Assembly (NCBI RefSeq): GCF_007570865.1 | Contig: NZ_VLPS01000005.1 | Coordinates: 400,758-464,757, forward strand | Direction: 5' to 3' | DNA length: 64,000 nt | Source: Atlantibacter subterraneus | GTDB taxonomy: Bacteria > Pseudomonadota > Gammaproteobacteria > Enterobacterales > Enterobacteriaceae | Shown here: one piece after another, positions 1-10,166 of the stretch | Layout: every line of letters starts with the position of its first letter | How positions within the stretch are numbered: position 1 is the stretch's first letter | Translations under genes and position numbers: made by a program | Notes under the pieces: model-generated | Databases searched by the model: none | Seen by the model: the letters and a program-made list of their open reading frames with translations, nothing else | Told to the model about the DNA's origin: nothing

Positions 1-752
1 CCATTTTCCGCCACTGGCAGCAGGGGATGCACAACATCGCCTGGAACGCGCTGTTCTGGTGCAACCACGATCAGCCGCGCATCGTGTCGCGCTTCGGCGA
101 TGAAGGCGAACTGCGCGTCCCGGCGGCGAAAATGCTGGCGATGGTGCTGCACGGGATGCAGGGTACGCCCTATATCTACCAGGGCGAAGAACTGGGGATG
201 ACCAACCCGCATTTTGCGCGCATCACCGATTATCGCGATGTGGAAAGCCACAATATGTTCGCCGAGCTGCGCGCTCAGGGGCGCAAACCCGAAGAGCTGC
301 TGGCAATCCTCGCGGCAAAATCGCGCGATAACAGCCGCACGCCGATGCAGTGGGACTCCAGCGAAAATGCGGGCTTTACCCACGGCAAACCGTGGATTGG
401 CCTGTGCGATAACTTCGATACCATCAACGCCGAACGCGCGCAGGCGGACCCGGATTCGGTATTCCATGCCTATCGCGAGTTGATTCGCCTGCGGAAAGCA
501 TGGCCGATATTCACCTGGGGCAACTATCACGATTTACTGCCGGATCACCCTTATTTATGGTGCTACCGCCGTGAATGGCAGGGCCAGCAGTTGATAGTGG
601 TGGCGAACCTGAGCCGGGAAAATCAATGGTGGATGCCGGAAAAAGCCGACGGTAACTGGGAAGTGCTGATGAGCAACTATCCGGACGCCAGCCTCACGCC
701 CACGGAAACCACCCTGCGCCCGTTTGAAGCCGTATACTGGATTCAGAAATAG
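1..752 (+). CDS. treC: Trehalose-6-phosphate hydrolase, 3' part (5' end outside window)
   Basis: Cytoplasmic GH13-family alpha-glucosidase that splits trehalose-6-phosphate, delivered by the trehalose PTS, into glucose and glucose-6-phosphate. The reading frame is open from the first bases of the window, so only about the last 250 residues are present. Visible GH13 landmarks are WCNHDQPR, where HD carries the transition-state-stabilising Asp, then the GTPYIYQGEELGMTN loop and the SRDNSRTPMQW segment that is typical of TreC and oligo-1,6-glucosidases. The C-terminal LRPFEAVYWIQK closely resembles the E. coli TreC end. An internal ATG at 27 is not the start. Downstream is nrdD, as in E. coli, so treB and treR are expected upstream, outside the window. 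Confidence 0.95.
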   Translation, partial: IFRHWQQGMHNIAWNALFWCNHDQPRIVSRFGDEGELRVPAAKMLAMVLHGMQGTPYIYQGEELGMTNPHFARITDYRDVESHNMFAELRAQGRKPEELLAILAAKSRDNSRTPMQWDSSENAGFTHGKPWIGLCDNFDTINAERAQADPDSVFHAYRELIRLRKAWPIFTWGNYHDLLPDHPYLWCYRREWQGQQLIVVANLSRENQWWMPEKADGNWEVLMSNYPDASLTPTETTLRPFEAVYWIQK

Positions 753-760
753 TCTCAGCG

Positions 761-790
761 ACCGGAACTCTCCCGTTCCGGTCATTTTTT
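761..790 (+). terminator. Rho-independent terminator of treC
   Basis: Eight-base-pair perfect stem (ACCGGAAC at 761-768 pairing with GTTCCGGT at 775-782), a 6-nt loop and a following T-rich run, starting 9 bases after the treC stop codon. Confidence 0.9.
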
Positions 791-891
791 ATGCGTTTCC
801 TTGTTGATTCTGATAAAAAAATCTTAAATCAAATCCCTCGCTTTTGGTTCATTGCCCATCATTGCTGCTACGAGAAATTTACCTTGTCCTA

Positions 892-971
892 CATCAAAGA
901 AAACTCAAACATCTTTGATGCAAATCACTACATATAGTATTTAAAATGCGCCCTGCCGCTATATATTGTAT
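892..971 (+). promoter_or_regulatory. nrdDG control region: FNR-like site and two NrdR boxes
   Basis: The 340-bp gap before nrdD holds a compact control region. TTGATGCAAATCAC (915-928) matches the FNR consensus TTGAT-N4-ATCAA in 9 of 10 defined positions. Two NrdR-box-like 16-mers, 925-940 and 956-971, each match about 13 of 16 positions of the consensus. Their centres are 31 bp apart, the three-helical-turn spacing expected for paired NrdR boxes. The first box overlaps the FNR site, and the second covers a TATATT that could serve as -10. An inverted repeat CATCAAAGA/TCTTTGATG (892-900 and 912-920) overlaps the upstream edge. The inference is anaerobic activation by FNR plus repression by NrdR-nucleotide. 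I see nothing else convincing between 791 and 1121. Confidence 0.7.
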
Positions 972-1130
972 TAATCGACTATTATTACGGCGTATCCAGG
1001 TAGCGAGTTCAGCGGTACGCTGTGGATAAAAACGGCCAGATTCAGGGATGTCTATGAACGCAATAATGAAAATGCGCCCTATCTGTCTCTGTGCCTCTGT
1101 GGATAACCTGTTCTTTAATATGGAGTGATC

Positions 1131-3268
<2,138 letters not shown>

Positions 3269-3269
<1 letters not shown>

Positions 3270-3733
3270 TGAATTTCCATCAGTATTACCCGGTCGACAT
3301 CGTCAACGGGCCCGGCACGCGCTGTACCCTGTTTGTTTCGGGGTGCGTCCATGAATGCCCCGGGTGCTACAACAAAAGCACCTGGCGGCTGAATTCAGGC
3401 CAGCCGTTCACCCGTGAGATGGAAGATCGGATCATCAGCGATCTCAACGACACGCGGATCCCCCGCCAGGGGATCTCGCTATCCGGCGGCGATCCGCTGC
3501 ATCCGCAAAACGTGCCGGATATTCTGGCGCTGGTGCAGCGCATCCGCGCCGAGTGTCCGGGTAAAGATATCTGGCTATGGACCGGCTATAAGCTGGAAGA
3601 ACTGAATGCCGACCAGATGCAGGTGGTCGATCTGATCAACGTGCTGGTGGACGGCAAGTTTGTGCAAGATCTCAAAGACCCGGCGCTGATCTGGCGCGGC
3701 AGTAGCAATCAGGTGGTCCATCACCTGCGTTAA
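3269..3733 (+). CDS. nrdG: Anaerobic ribonucleotide reductase-activating protein (radical SAM)
   Basis: 154-residue activase that uses a [4Fe-4S] cluster and S-adenosylmethionine to generate the glycyl radical on NrdD. The cluster-binding motif CX3CX2C is visible as CVHECPGC (about residues 26-33), followed by the GGDP SAM-binding element in LSGGDPLHP. The start ATG overlaps the last base of the nrdD stop codon, and the length equals the E. coli protein. The gene is convergent with the regulator of the next operon, 33 bp away, which marks the left edge of an insertion relative to E. coli K-12, where as I recall it cybC is the neighbour. Confidence 0.97.
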
Positions 3734-3740
3734 AGTATGA

Positions 3741-3766
3741 CAGCGGGCGGCAGACGCTTCCCGCTG
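3741..3766. terminator. Hairpin between convergent nrdG and the PRD regulator gene
   Basis: Seven-base-pair stem CAGCGGG (3741-3747) with CCCGCTG (3760-3766) and a 12-nt loop, filling the short gap between two convergent genes. There is no good T-run on either strand, so a role in termination is only suggested by position. Confidence 0.4.
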
Positions 3767-5677
3767 CTAAAAACGGCTTACGCACTCCATCGCCACCGCC
3801 TTAAATTCCGCAAAGTTGCAGCATCCGCACAGCCGCGTCATGGCGCGCTCCCGCAGGAAAGTGACAAAAATATCGTAAATCGCCATCGCTTCTTCGTACT
3901 CGCTTTTACTGATAGCGAGTAAAAAGATCACGTGCGCCGTTTCGTCGCCCCAGGCGATCCCCTGGGGAGCCAGCACGGTATAGACCACGGTTTTTTTCGC
4001 TAACAGCCCCAGGGCGTGGGGAAGCGCGATACTGTCACCCAGCAGGGTGCTGACGATGGCCTCACGCTCGATCACCGAGTCGAGAAACTCGCCGTCAACA
4101 AAACCTTCGTCCTGCAACTGGTCGCACAGCGTTTTGAACAGCGTCTGCTGGTCCATCGCGCCTTCGATAATGCGGAAATGGGCGGCGTCGAAATATTTGT
4201 TCAGCATCCACGGACGGGTGCGATCCACCAGCACCAGCTTGCCGATTTGCTCCAGCTGATAGTCGGTAGGGAACGGCGCAATCTGCACCACCGGCTTGTC
4301 TTTTTCACTGATGCGCGCGGTGGAAATCACGAAGTCTTCACTGATGCTCTCTCGCTGCTCATAGTCGCGCAGCGTCAGGGTGCGGGTGATGTCGATCTGC
4401 GGATATTTGCGCGCCATCACCGCTTCGATCATCCGCACCATGGCGTTACCGGCATCACATACCAGCAGTACGCGCGGCTGGCGCTGATAATCAATGTTGT
4501 AGCTGCGCTCCAGCCCGACGCCGACGTGCAGCACCAGAAAACCGATTTCGTTTTCGCTGATGGTGTACGGCGTGTATTTCACCCAGCCCGACACCGCCGC
4601 CAGCGTCATATCCCACGCCATCGGATAGTGCTGCTTGATGTTATCCAGCAGCGGATTAGGGATCATGATTTGATAGCGCACCCGGGTGATCATGGTTTTG
4701 ACATGGGTAAGCATGTCGGCATGCAACTGCTGGTCATTCAGCAGATTGTAGTTGTACTGAGTGTTGATGAAATTGAGGATGTAATTGACCAGCGCCTCTT
4801 CATCATCGGCGTTAATGGTACTGGGCGCGATCTCCTGCACCTGGCGCGCGGCGATATGCACTTTTAACCAGTTCTCTTCAAAAGCCGACAGCGGTTTTTC
4901 CGCCAGCCGTTGCAGTACGCCTGCCAGCTCGCGCGCCGCATGGCATACCGGTTCCGCCACCTCTTCGCCAGTAAATTCCGACAGCGGATAGCCTTCGCCG
5001 ATGCGCCGCACCGCCACCGCACAGTACAGGCGTAAAAACAGCTCGCCTTCATCGGTTAGACGGATATGAAAGCGGCTGAATATTTCCTGTAGGATCGGCT
5101 GTAACCGTTCCGGCATCCCCGCGTTCAACGCCTCTTCGGTGACCAGCGGATGAGCCGGATCCTGCTGGGCCAGCGTCCACAGCAGATCGGTGAGACAGGC
5201 GCGGATCGCCATTTCGCTGCCAAACAGCTTCATGCCGTGACGGGGCCGCGTCTCCAGCGTCAGCTGGTAGCGCCGCAACCATTCGCGCACTTCCGCCATG
5301 TCGTTTTGCAGCGTGGCGCGGCTGACGAACCATTCATCAGCCAAATCTTCCAGCTTGATGGAAAACGCCGAGGTCAGGAAACGCACCATCAGATAGTGTA
5401 CCCGCTCCTGGCTGGTACGCGGAATGCGCAGCGCGGTCGGCTGCTGGGTTTGCAGGATCTGATAGCTCGCCGAATCATCGATTCTCAGCTGATAGCCGTT
5501 ACCCCGGCTCAGCACGAACTGCGCGCCATGCTGAGTCAGTAAGGCATTCAGCGCAGTGATATCGGCGCGGACGGTACGCGTGGAAACCGACAACCGCTGC
5601 GCCAGTTCATCCTGCGGCAGCGTTTCGTTTTGCAACATATCAAACAGTTGCGCTAAACGTTGGTTGGGGAATCGCAC
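3767..5677 (-). CDS. PRD-containing transcriptional activator (MtlR/LicR-like), last gene of the EF_0829-type operon
   Basis: 636-residue DNA-binding regulator whose activity is probably set by PTS phosphorylation. Domains in order: an N-terminal winged HTH (about 6-60), a second HTH-like Mga segment (about 90-145), two PTS-regulation domains (about 170-290, with His274, and 295-395, with His319 and His384), an EIIB-like domain starting RVLLVCDAGNAM with Cys407 at the phosphorylation position, and a C-terminal EIIA-like domain (about 510-636) with His554 in IALPHA. The HTH start, rather than a short RNA-binding CAT domain, argues for a DNA-binding activator rather than a BglG antiterminator. 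It lies 16 bp after the aldolase gene on the same strand, so it is probably co-transcribed. Its target may be the palindrome at 11249-11268. The exact inducer is unknown. Confidence 0.85.
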   Translation of the reverse strand: MRFPNQRLAQLFDMLQNETLPQDELAQRLSVSTRTVRADITALNALLTQHGAQFVLSRGNGYQLRIDDSASYQILQTQQPTALRIPRTSQERVHYLMVRFLTSAFSIKLEDLADEWFVSRATLQNDMAEVREWLRRYQLTLETRPRHGMKLFGSEMAIRACLTDLLWTLAQQDPAHPLVTEEALNAGMPERLQPILQEIFSRFHIRLTDEGELFLRLYCAVAVRRIGEGYPLSEFTGEEVAEPVCHAARELAGVLQRLAEKPLSAFEENWLKVHIAARQVQEIAPSTINADDEEALVNYILNFINTQYNYNLLNDQQLHADMLTHVKTMITRVRYQIMIPNPLLDNIKQHYPMAWDMTLAAVSGWVKYTPYTISENEIGFLVLHVGVGLERSYNIDYQRQPRVLLVCDAGNAMVRMIEAVMARKYPQIDITRTLTLRDYEQRESISEDFVISTARISEKDKPVVQIAPFPTDYQLEQIGKLVLVDRTRPWMLNKYFDAAHFRIIEGAMDQQTLFKTLCDQLQDEGFVDGEFLDSVIEREAIVSTLLGDSIALPHALGLLAKKTVVYTVLAPQGIAWGDETAHVIFLLAISKSEYEEAMAIYDIFVTFLRERAMTRLCGCCNFAEFKAVAMECVSRF

Positions 5678-5693
5678 GTCACTCTCCTCGCTA

Positions 5694-6434
5694 TTAGCCT
5701 ACGCACGCCCGGGTGATGGCCAGCAGCTGGCGCACATCGTCCGGGCGGGTGTTTCCGCTCACCTTATCAATAATCGAACTATAGATGTGAGGAATGATTC
5801 TTGAGACGCCCGCATCCAGAGCAATCTGCAAAATCTCGCCAAAGTTCTCTAAATCGATGCCGCCGGTAGGCTCCAGCCAGAAGTTGTTACGGGCGCAGGC
5901 TTCCGCCACCGCCCGGTACTCGTCGCGGCACGCCAGGCCGCCCATCGGGAAATATTTAATCGAGCTGCCGCCCATGTCTTTCAACAGGGCAATAGCGGTG
6001 TCGATGGGCACAATGCCGTCCGCCGCTTGACTGCTGAGCGGGCCGGTGGAGATTTTCACCTGGCCCGGCGTACCGGTCGGCGACACCAGACCGTTGACTA
6101 CCGTGTCGTTCTGGCCCAGCAGCGCGCGGCTGGTGGCCACGCCGGTAAACACCTGGTTGACGTGTTGCGGCTGAACCTGACGGGAGATTTCGCTCACCAT
6201 CGCCGACTGGTTGGGATCGCCCGCGCCGAGTCCAACCGACAGCGCGTTGTCAATAAGCGCCGCGTATTCACGCATATCCGCCACCGCGCTGGCGACGTCC
6301 GGGTAATTTTTGGAGAGCACGCCCACCAGCACATGGCCTTCCGCCGCTTGATAGATTTCGCGGGCGTTGTCTTTAGAGCCTGCCAGCACGTTCAGGCAGA
6401 CGCGATCGCGATAAAAGTTGGGGGTCAGTTTCAT
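5694..6434 (-). CDS. KDGP aldolase family protein (DgaF/DagF, TIGR03581 type)
   Basis: 246-residue cytoplasmic class I aldolase of the KDGP_aldolase family, predicted to cleave 2-keto-3-deoxy-6-phosphogluconate to pyruvate and glyceraldehyde-3-phosphate. Lys160 in GSSIKYFPMGG is the likely Schiff-base residue; a GGID motif lies further on (EPTGGIDLENFG). The family relates to DgaF of the Salmonella D-glucosaminate operon and to EF_0839 of Enterococcus faecalis. It is not the ordinary Eda aldolase, which is shorter and has a different sequence. The ATG overlaps the stop of the upstream lyase by four bases (ATGA), so translation is coupled. Family assignment is firm; the substrate is inferred from the DgaE partner. 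Confidence 0.85.
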   Translation of the reverse strand: MKLTPNFYRDRVCLNVLAGSKDNAREIYQAAEGHVLVGVLSKNYPDVASAVADMREYAALIDNALSVGLGAGDPNQSAMVSEISRQVQPQHVNQVFTGVATSRALLGQNDTVVNGLVSPTGTPGQVKISTGPLSSQAADGIVPIDTAIALLKDMGGSSIKYFPMGGLACRDEYRAVAEACARNNFWLEPTGGIDLENFGEILQIALDAGVSRIIPHIYSSIIDKVSGNTRPDDVRQLLAITRACVG

Positions 6435-7549
6435 GCGGTTTTCTCCGGGTTAATCACTTCGCTAATGCGGCGTGCCACAATCTCCAGCTGCGCGCGATCC
6501 ACGCTGCGCACGTCGGCTTCGATAATCCCTTCGTTCGCTTTGTAGCCACGGAAGTAAATCGCGTACTCGCCCTGCTTCAGCGCTTCCACCAGCTCGCCGG
6601 TCGCCACGCCGGTCACGGCTTCATCAAACTTGATTTCGGTACGGGCGATATCGCGTCCGGCGCTGTCCCACACCACGCGAGCGCTCACGCCGTTAAGCGT
6701 ATTCAGCGCGTCGATAAACGGCGTCATTTTTTCCACCATCTCCGCCCCGCTCTCTTTCTGAGCATGCAGGTAAAGCTCAATGGCGCAGGTCAGGCCAAGA
6801 ATGCCCTCTTTGCCGACTTTCATTGCCCGGCCAATGCCCGCCGTCTGGCGTTTTACCCACTCGACGTACTGGGTTTTGCCGATCACCAGCCCGCTGGTCG
6901 GTCCTTCAATGGCTTTCGCGCCGCTGTAGATCACCAGGTCCGCGCCCGCGCGGTAGTAGCATTGCAGATCTTCTTCCGCCGCCGCGTCGACGATCAGCGG
7001 CAGGTTATGTTTGCGGGCCACGACCACCGCCTGCTCCACGCTGAGCATGCTTTTTTGCACGCAGTGGTGGGATTTGATGTAGAGAATGGCTGCGGTGCGC
7101 GGGGTGATCGCCGCTGCCAGCTGCGCGGCGGAGCATTCGTTGGCATAGCCCGCTTCCACCAGTTTGCCGCCGCCCAGCGCCACCATGGTGCCGACCGGCG
7201 CACCGAAGTTGACGTTATGGCCCTTCGGCAGCACGATTTCGTTATTCTCGATGGGCGTGACGTGCAGGTTTTCCAGCAGCCAGTCGCTGTCCTGAACCAG
7301 TACCGCCGCCACCGACTGGGCGATCCCCGCCGAGGCGCAGGAGACCACGGTCGCGCCTTCCACATCCAGCAGCTTCGCGATGTAATCGCCGGTCTTGTTC
7401 ACCAGATCTTTCATTTCGAAGTACTGGTTCATGCCTGCCATCGCCACCTCCACCACTTCCGGGCGCGGCGTGGACACGCCCAGCGCGGTCATGCGGCCTG
7501 AGGTATTAATCACCTGTTTTAACTGGTATTTCTCAAAAATCGAAGACAT
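6431..7549 (-). CDS. DgaE-family PLP-dependent ammonia-lyase (SelA-related)
   Basis: 372-residue fold-type I pyridoxal-phosphate enzyme related to selenocysteine synthase. The characterised relative is DgaE, D-glucosaminate-6-phosphate ammonia-lyase, which removes ammonia to give 2-keto-3-deoxy-6-phosphogluconate. Visible features are the PLP lysine Lys212 in VIYSGAKAIEGPTSG, the preceding LIVDAAAEED strand with the ring-nitrogen Asp, and the N-terminal VINTSGRMTALG motif of the SelA-like group. It overlaps the upstream amidohydrolase gene by 17 bp and the downstream aldolase by 4 bp, a tight three-enzyme block. The actual substrate could be another 2-amino-2-deoxy sugar acid phosphate. Confidence 0.85.
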   Translation of the reverse strand: MSSIFEKYQLKQVINTSGRMTALGVSTPRPEVVEVAMAGMNQYFEMKDLVNKTGDYIAKLLDVEGATVVSCASAGIAQSVAAVLVQDSDWLLENLHVTPIENNEIVLPKGHNVNFGAPVGTMVALGGGKLVEAGYANECSAAQLAAAITPRTAAILYIKSHHCVQKSMLSVEQAVVVARKHNLPLIVDAAAEEDLQCYYRAGADLVIYSGAKAIEGPTSGLVIGKTQYVEWVKRQTAGIGRAMKVGKEGILGLTCAIELYLHAQKESGAEMVEKMTPFIDALNTLNGVSARVVWDSAGRDIARTEIKFDEAVTGVATGELVEALKQGEYAIYFRGYKANEGIIEADVRSVDRAQLEIVARRISEVINPEKTA

Positions 7550-8666
7550 GTTCCGCGCTCCCTTGTTCGGTCATATAGCCCTTGCCCGCACGAACGGCGG
7601 CAAGCGGCACCAGCAGTTTCTCAGCCTGTAAGCTGTCGTTTTCTGCATCCACCAGCAGCGTCGGCTGGCGCTGTAGCGTAAAGAGGGTGAGGTCGGCATC
7701 CAGACCCGGCTGGAGCCGCCCTTTGGTTTTCAGATTCAGGCCGTCGGCGACGTTGGCCGTTACGCAGTCGATGACCTGCGGCAGCGACATCCCGATAGCG
7801 AGAAATTTCGACATCACGTTAGCCAGCGAATAGACCGGCCCGTTGATGCGGTTGCGGCAATAGATATCCGAGCTGATGGTGTGCGGCAGAATGCCTAAGC
7901 TGATGGCGCGTTTTGCCACCGCAAAGCTGAGGCTGGCGGTGCCGTGGCCGACGTCGAGACGCACGCCGCGCTGGATTGCCCGGGTCACGGACGCGCGCAG
8001 CTCTCCGTCCGGCGTCAAAATACGGTTCGGTTTGCCGTTGTAGCAGTGGGTAATGATGTCGCCCGCCGTCAGGCGCTCGGCGATCTCATCCAGATCCGGC
8101 GGGTTGTTGCCGATGTGTACCATTAGCGGCAAATCGCCGTTCTCCTGCTGCATCGCTTTGGCGCGTTCCAGCGGCGTAATGCCGTTATCGCCCACCACGC
8201 TGCTGCTCATGCGCGCTTTCAGGCCGACGATAAAATCAGGATGGCGTTTGACCGCCTGCTTCACCGCCTCGCTATCGATATTAGCCATGTTCGCCAGTTC
8301 GTTCTGGGCGATCAGGCCGACGCGGGAGATGTTCAGCAGGGCGTAAACCTCGGTGGCGGCGTCGCGGGTCAGGGTATAAAAGTCGTCGATATCATCGGCA
8401 CCGGTGCTGCCGGCATCAATCACGGTGGTGACGCCGGTGGCAATGCCGATGCTGTCCGGCTGGTCGTGATAAATCGGCGATTCTGGATAACAGTGCACGT
8501 GCGAATCAATCCAGCCGGCGCTGACGTAACACTCGCCCTGGAGATCGACGGTTTTCACCGCCGGGTCGTTTATCTCACCGAGGGCGGCTATTTTGCCGTC
8601 CTTGATGGCGATATCACAAACCGTATCGTCGACCAGACGGGCACGGCGCAGGAGTAAATCAAACAT
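7533..8666 (-). CDS. Amidohydrolase/deacetylase family metallohydrolase (EF_0837 type)
   Basis: 377-residue TIM-barrel amidohydrolase of the COG3964 group. The binuclear metal-site residues are recognisable: His56 and His58 in DSHVHCY, the likely carboxylated Lys150 in VGLKARM, His184 in MVHIGN, His207 in ITHCYNG and Asp267 in SSDIY. Members have been labelled dihydroorotase or adenine deaminase by error; the group is better described as acting on acylated hydroxy or amino acids. In this operon it precedes a DgaE-type lyase, so removal of an N- or O-acyl group from an imported sugar acid is my inference. A GGAG-type Shine-Dalgarno lies just upstream, after the hairpin at 8684-8703. Confidence 0.85.
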   Translation of the reverse strand: MFDLLLRRARLVDDTVCDIAIKDGKIAALGEINDPAVKTVDLQGECYVSAGWIDSHVHCYPESPIYHDQPDSIGIATGVTTVIDAGSTGADDIDDFYTLTRDAATEVYALLNISRVGLIAQNELANMANIDSEAVKQAVKRHPDFIVGLKARMSSSVVGDNGITPLERAKAMQQENGDLPLMVHIGNNPPDLDEIAERLTAGDIITHCYNGKPNRILTPDGELRASVTRAIQRGVRLDVGHGTASLSFAVAKRAISLGILPHTISSDIYCRNRINGPVYSLANVMSKFLAIGMSLPQVIDCVTANVADGLNLKTKGRLQPGLDADLTLFTLQRQPTLLVDAENDSLQAEKLLVPLAAVRAGKGYMTEQGSAEHVFDF

Positions 8667-8683
8667 GTCTCTCTCCTGTGAAC

Positions 8684-8703
8684 GCGGGCGCTTGCACGCC
8701 CGC
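8684..8703 (-). promoter_or_regulatory. Intra-operon hairpin between transporter and enzyme genes
   Basis: Perfect 7-bp GC-only stem (GCGGGCG 8684-8690 with CGCCCGC 8697-8703, 6-nt loop) in the 44-bp gap between the DUF4310 gene and the amidohydrolase gene, the longest gap inside the operon. No T-run follows on the minus strand, so an RNA-processing or stability element is more likely than a terminator. Confidence 0.5.
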
Positions 8704-8710
8704 TCAGGTT

Positions 8711-9355
8711 TTAACTGATTGCAATCGGGAAGATCGAACCCAGAATCATCGCGCCGAGGATCGCGCCGCCGGTGATCGGTTTCTGCCAGATGTAAAACAG
8801 CAGCGCGCCAACCAGCGAACCGATGCCGATAGGAATCGACGCGGTCATGGCGCTGAGGATAATCAACGGCCCGAGGAAGCGGCCCGAGGCGTTACCGGCC
8901 CCCATCATCACGTCCGCCCCGTAGGTGGAATCGCTCTGGTTGATGGTGAACTTACGCGCCAGGATGATGACATAACCAATCGCCAGGCCAATCGCCAGAC
9001 CGGTAACCAGGGAGGCGATAAAGTTTTCTACCGGGAAGACAATACCCGCGCCCAGCAGCAGTGCCGGAACGCCGAGGCCCACGCCGGTCTGGATCGCCCC
9101 GCCGATATCCAGGATCCCGACCAGGGAACCTTCGATAATGCGGGCAAACAGGAAGCTCGCGCCAAATGCCGCCACCGCGCCATACGAACCGGTATCGATA
9201 CCCGCTTTCAGCATCGCCACGAACGCCACTTCGTTAAACGCACCGATGCCGTACAGGTAGTACATGTGCGTCCCGGCAAACACGCCGGAAGAGAGCAGGC
9301 CAACGAAGATCGGGAACGACCAGTCGGCAAACCAAAAACCTTTATTCTGTTCCAT
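8711..9355 (-). CDS. DUF4310 family membrane protein (EF_0833 type)
   Basis: 214-residue inner-membrane protein with about six hydrophobic segments rich in Gly and Ala, for example near residues 14-34, 55-75, 85-110, 110-130 and 170-205. It matches my memory of DUF4310 (TIGR03579), a family known only from this gene cluster. Repeated glycine-rich membrane stretches (GVGLGVPALLLGAGIVF, SLVTGLAIGLAIGYVII) give it the look of a permease subunit. It follows the DUF4311 gene by 11 bp and probably forms a two-subunit transporter with it. No phosphorylatable EIIC signature is evident. The function is unknown; transport is inferred from topology and context. Confidence 0.8.
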   Translation of the reverse strand: MEQNKGFWFADWSFPIFVGLLSSGVFAGTHMYYLYGIGAFNEVAFVAMLKAGIDTGSYGAVAAFGASFLFARIIEGSLVGILDIGGAIQTGVGLGVPALLLGAGIVFPVENFIASLVTGLAIGLAIGYVIILARKFTINQSDSTYGADVMMGAGNASGRFLGPLIILSAMTASIPIGIGSLVGALLFYIWQKPITGGAILGAMILGSIFPIAIS

Positions 9356-9366
9356 TGTGGCCTCCG

Positions 9367-10143
9367 TTATTTGCCGCTCAGCGAGTTGTGGATCAGTTCG
9401 AGCCAGTTCGGCACGGTCATATGGAAGGATTCGATCATCTTCATGTCGAAGCCACGGAAGAATCCGCTCAGCACGAACAGCAGCACGATGGCGACCATCA
9501 TCACTTTGGTGACGTGGTTCCAGCCGCTCTCTTCCACGCCTTTACCGATCAGGATGCCTAACACCAGGCCGGGAACGGCGTTGCCCATGATCAGCTGCGC
9601 TGCGCCGCCGAACACGGTGGCCCAGAAACCGGATTTCTTACCGGCGTCGATGGCCGCCAGCCAGAAGATCACCGGCATCACGGTGTTGACCAGCAGGTTA
9701 GCCGCAGGCACCAGCACCTTCACGGCGGTAACCTGCAACGCTTCCGGAACCGAAGAGGCGGTAAGGTTGAGGAAAGTCACCACGATCATGCCGATAACGC
9801 CGCAGGCGATGGCCATTTTTTTTGGATCGTGCAGGGTTTCGCCGACGTTGCGGTTTTTCACCATCAGCGCCGCCGCACCCCAGTTAGGAATGATGCGGTG
9901 ATCGACGTCCTGGGTGAACGAGCCCGCCGCCACCGACGATGCCCAGGCGTTGAAGAAGAAGCCCAGACCGAAGGAGAAGTGAGAAGCCGGATCCCCTTCA
10001 CAGGAGTTCAGTTCCCCCAAAGTACGAAACGCGCCCATACCCTGTGTGGTAGGCGCATGAAACATGCGTGCAGCCCCAGCGCCCACGCCGACGCCAACCA
10101 GGCCGCCGATAATGAGCGATTTTATTAATATTATCAGGAACAT
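9367..10143 (-). CDS. DUF4311 family membrane protein (EF_0832 type)
   Basis: 258-residue inner-membrane protein. A hydrophobic N-terminal segment (about 3-25, IIGGLVGVGVGAGAA) is followed by a polar stretch with GELNSCEGDPASHFSFG (about 43-59), and then several further membrane spans to about residue 230. The conserved polar loop beside a small-residue helix is a plausible substrate or gate element. It matches DUF4311 (TIGR03580), found only in this cluster type. It lies 23 bp after the DUF4312 gene and 11 bp before the DUF4310 gene. I infer that it is the second half of a split permease. The biochemical function is unknown. Confidence 0.8.
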   Translation of the reverse strand: MFLIILIKSLIIGGLVGVGVGAGAARMFHAPTTQGMGAFRTLGELNSCEGDPASHFSFGLGFFFNAWASSVAAGSFTQDVDHRIIPNWGAAALMVKNRNVGETLHDPKKMAIACGVIGMIVVTFLNLTASSVPEALQVTAVKVLVPAANLLVNTVMPVIFWLAAIDAGKKSGFWATVFGGAAQLIMGNAVPGLVLGILIGKGVEESGWNHVTKVMMVAIVLLFVLSGFFRGFDMKMIESFHMTVPNWLELIHNSLSGK

Positions 10144-10166
10144 TAGTCTGCCCTTTTTAGTCAGAA

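Noticed and set aside
3741..3766. Attachment-site-like repeats flanking the inserted operon
   Set aside because: I compared the left edge (3734-3766) with the right edge (11269-11488) and found no shared direct repeat, so site-specific integration is not supported.
3767..5677. Regulator as a BglG-type RNA antiterminator with a ribonucleic antiterminator target
   Set aside because: The protein begins with HTH domains instead of an RNA-binding CAT domain, and I found no terminator overlapping an antiterminator-like sequence in the operon leader.
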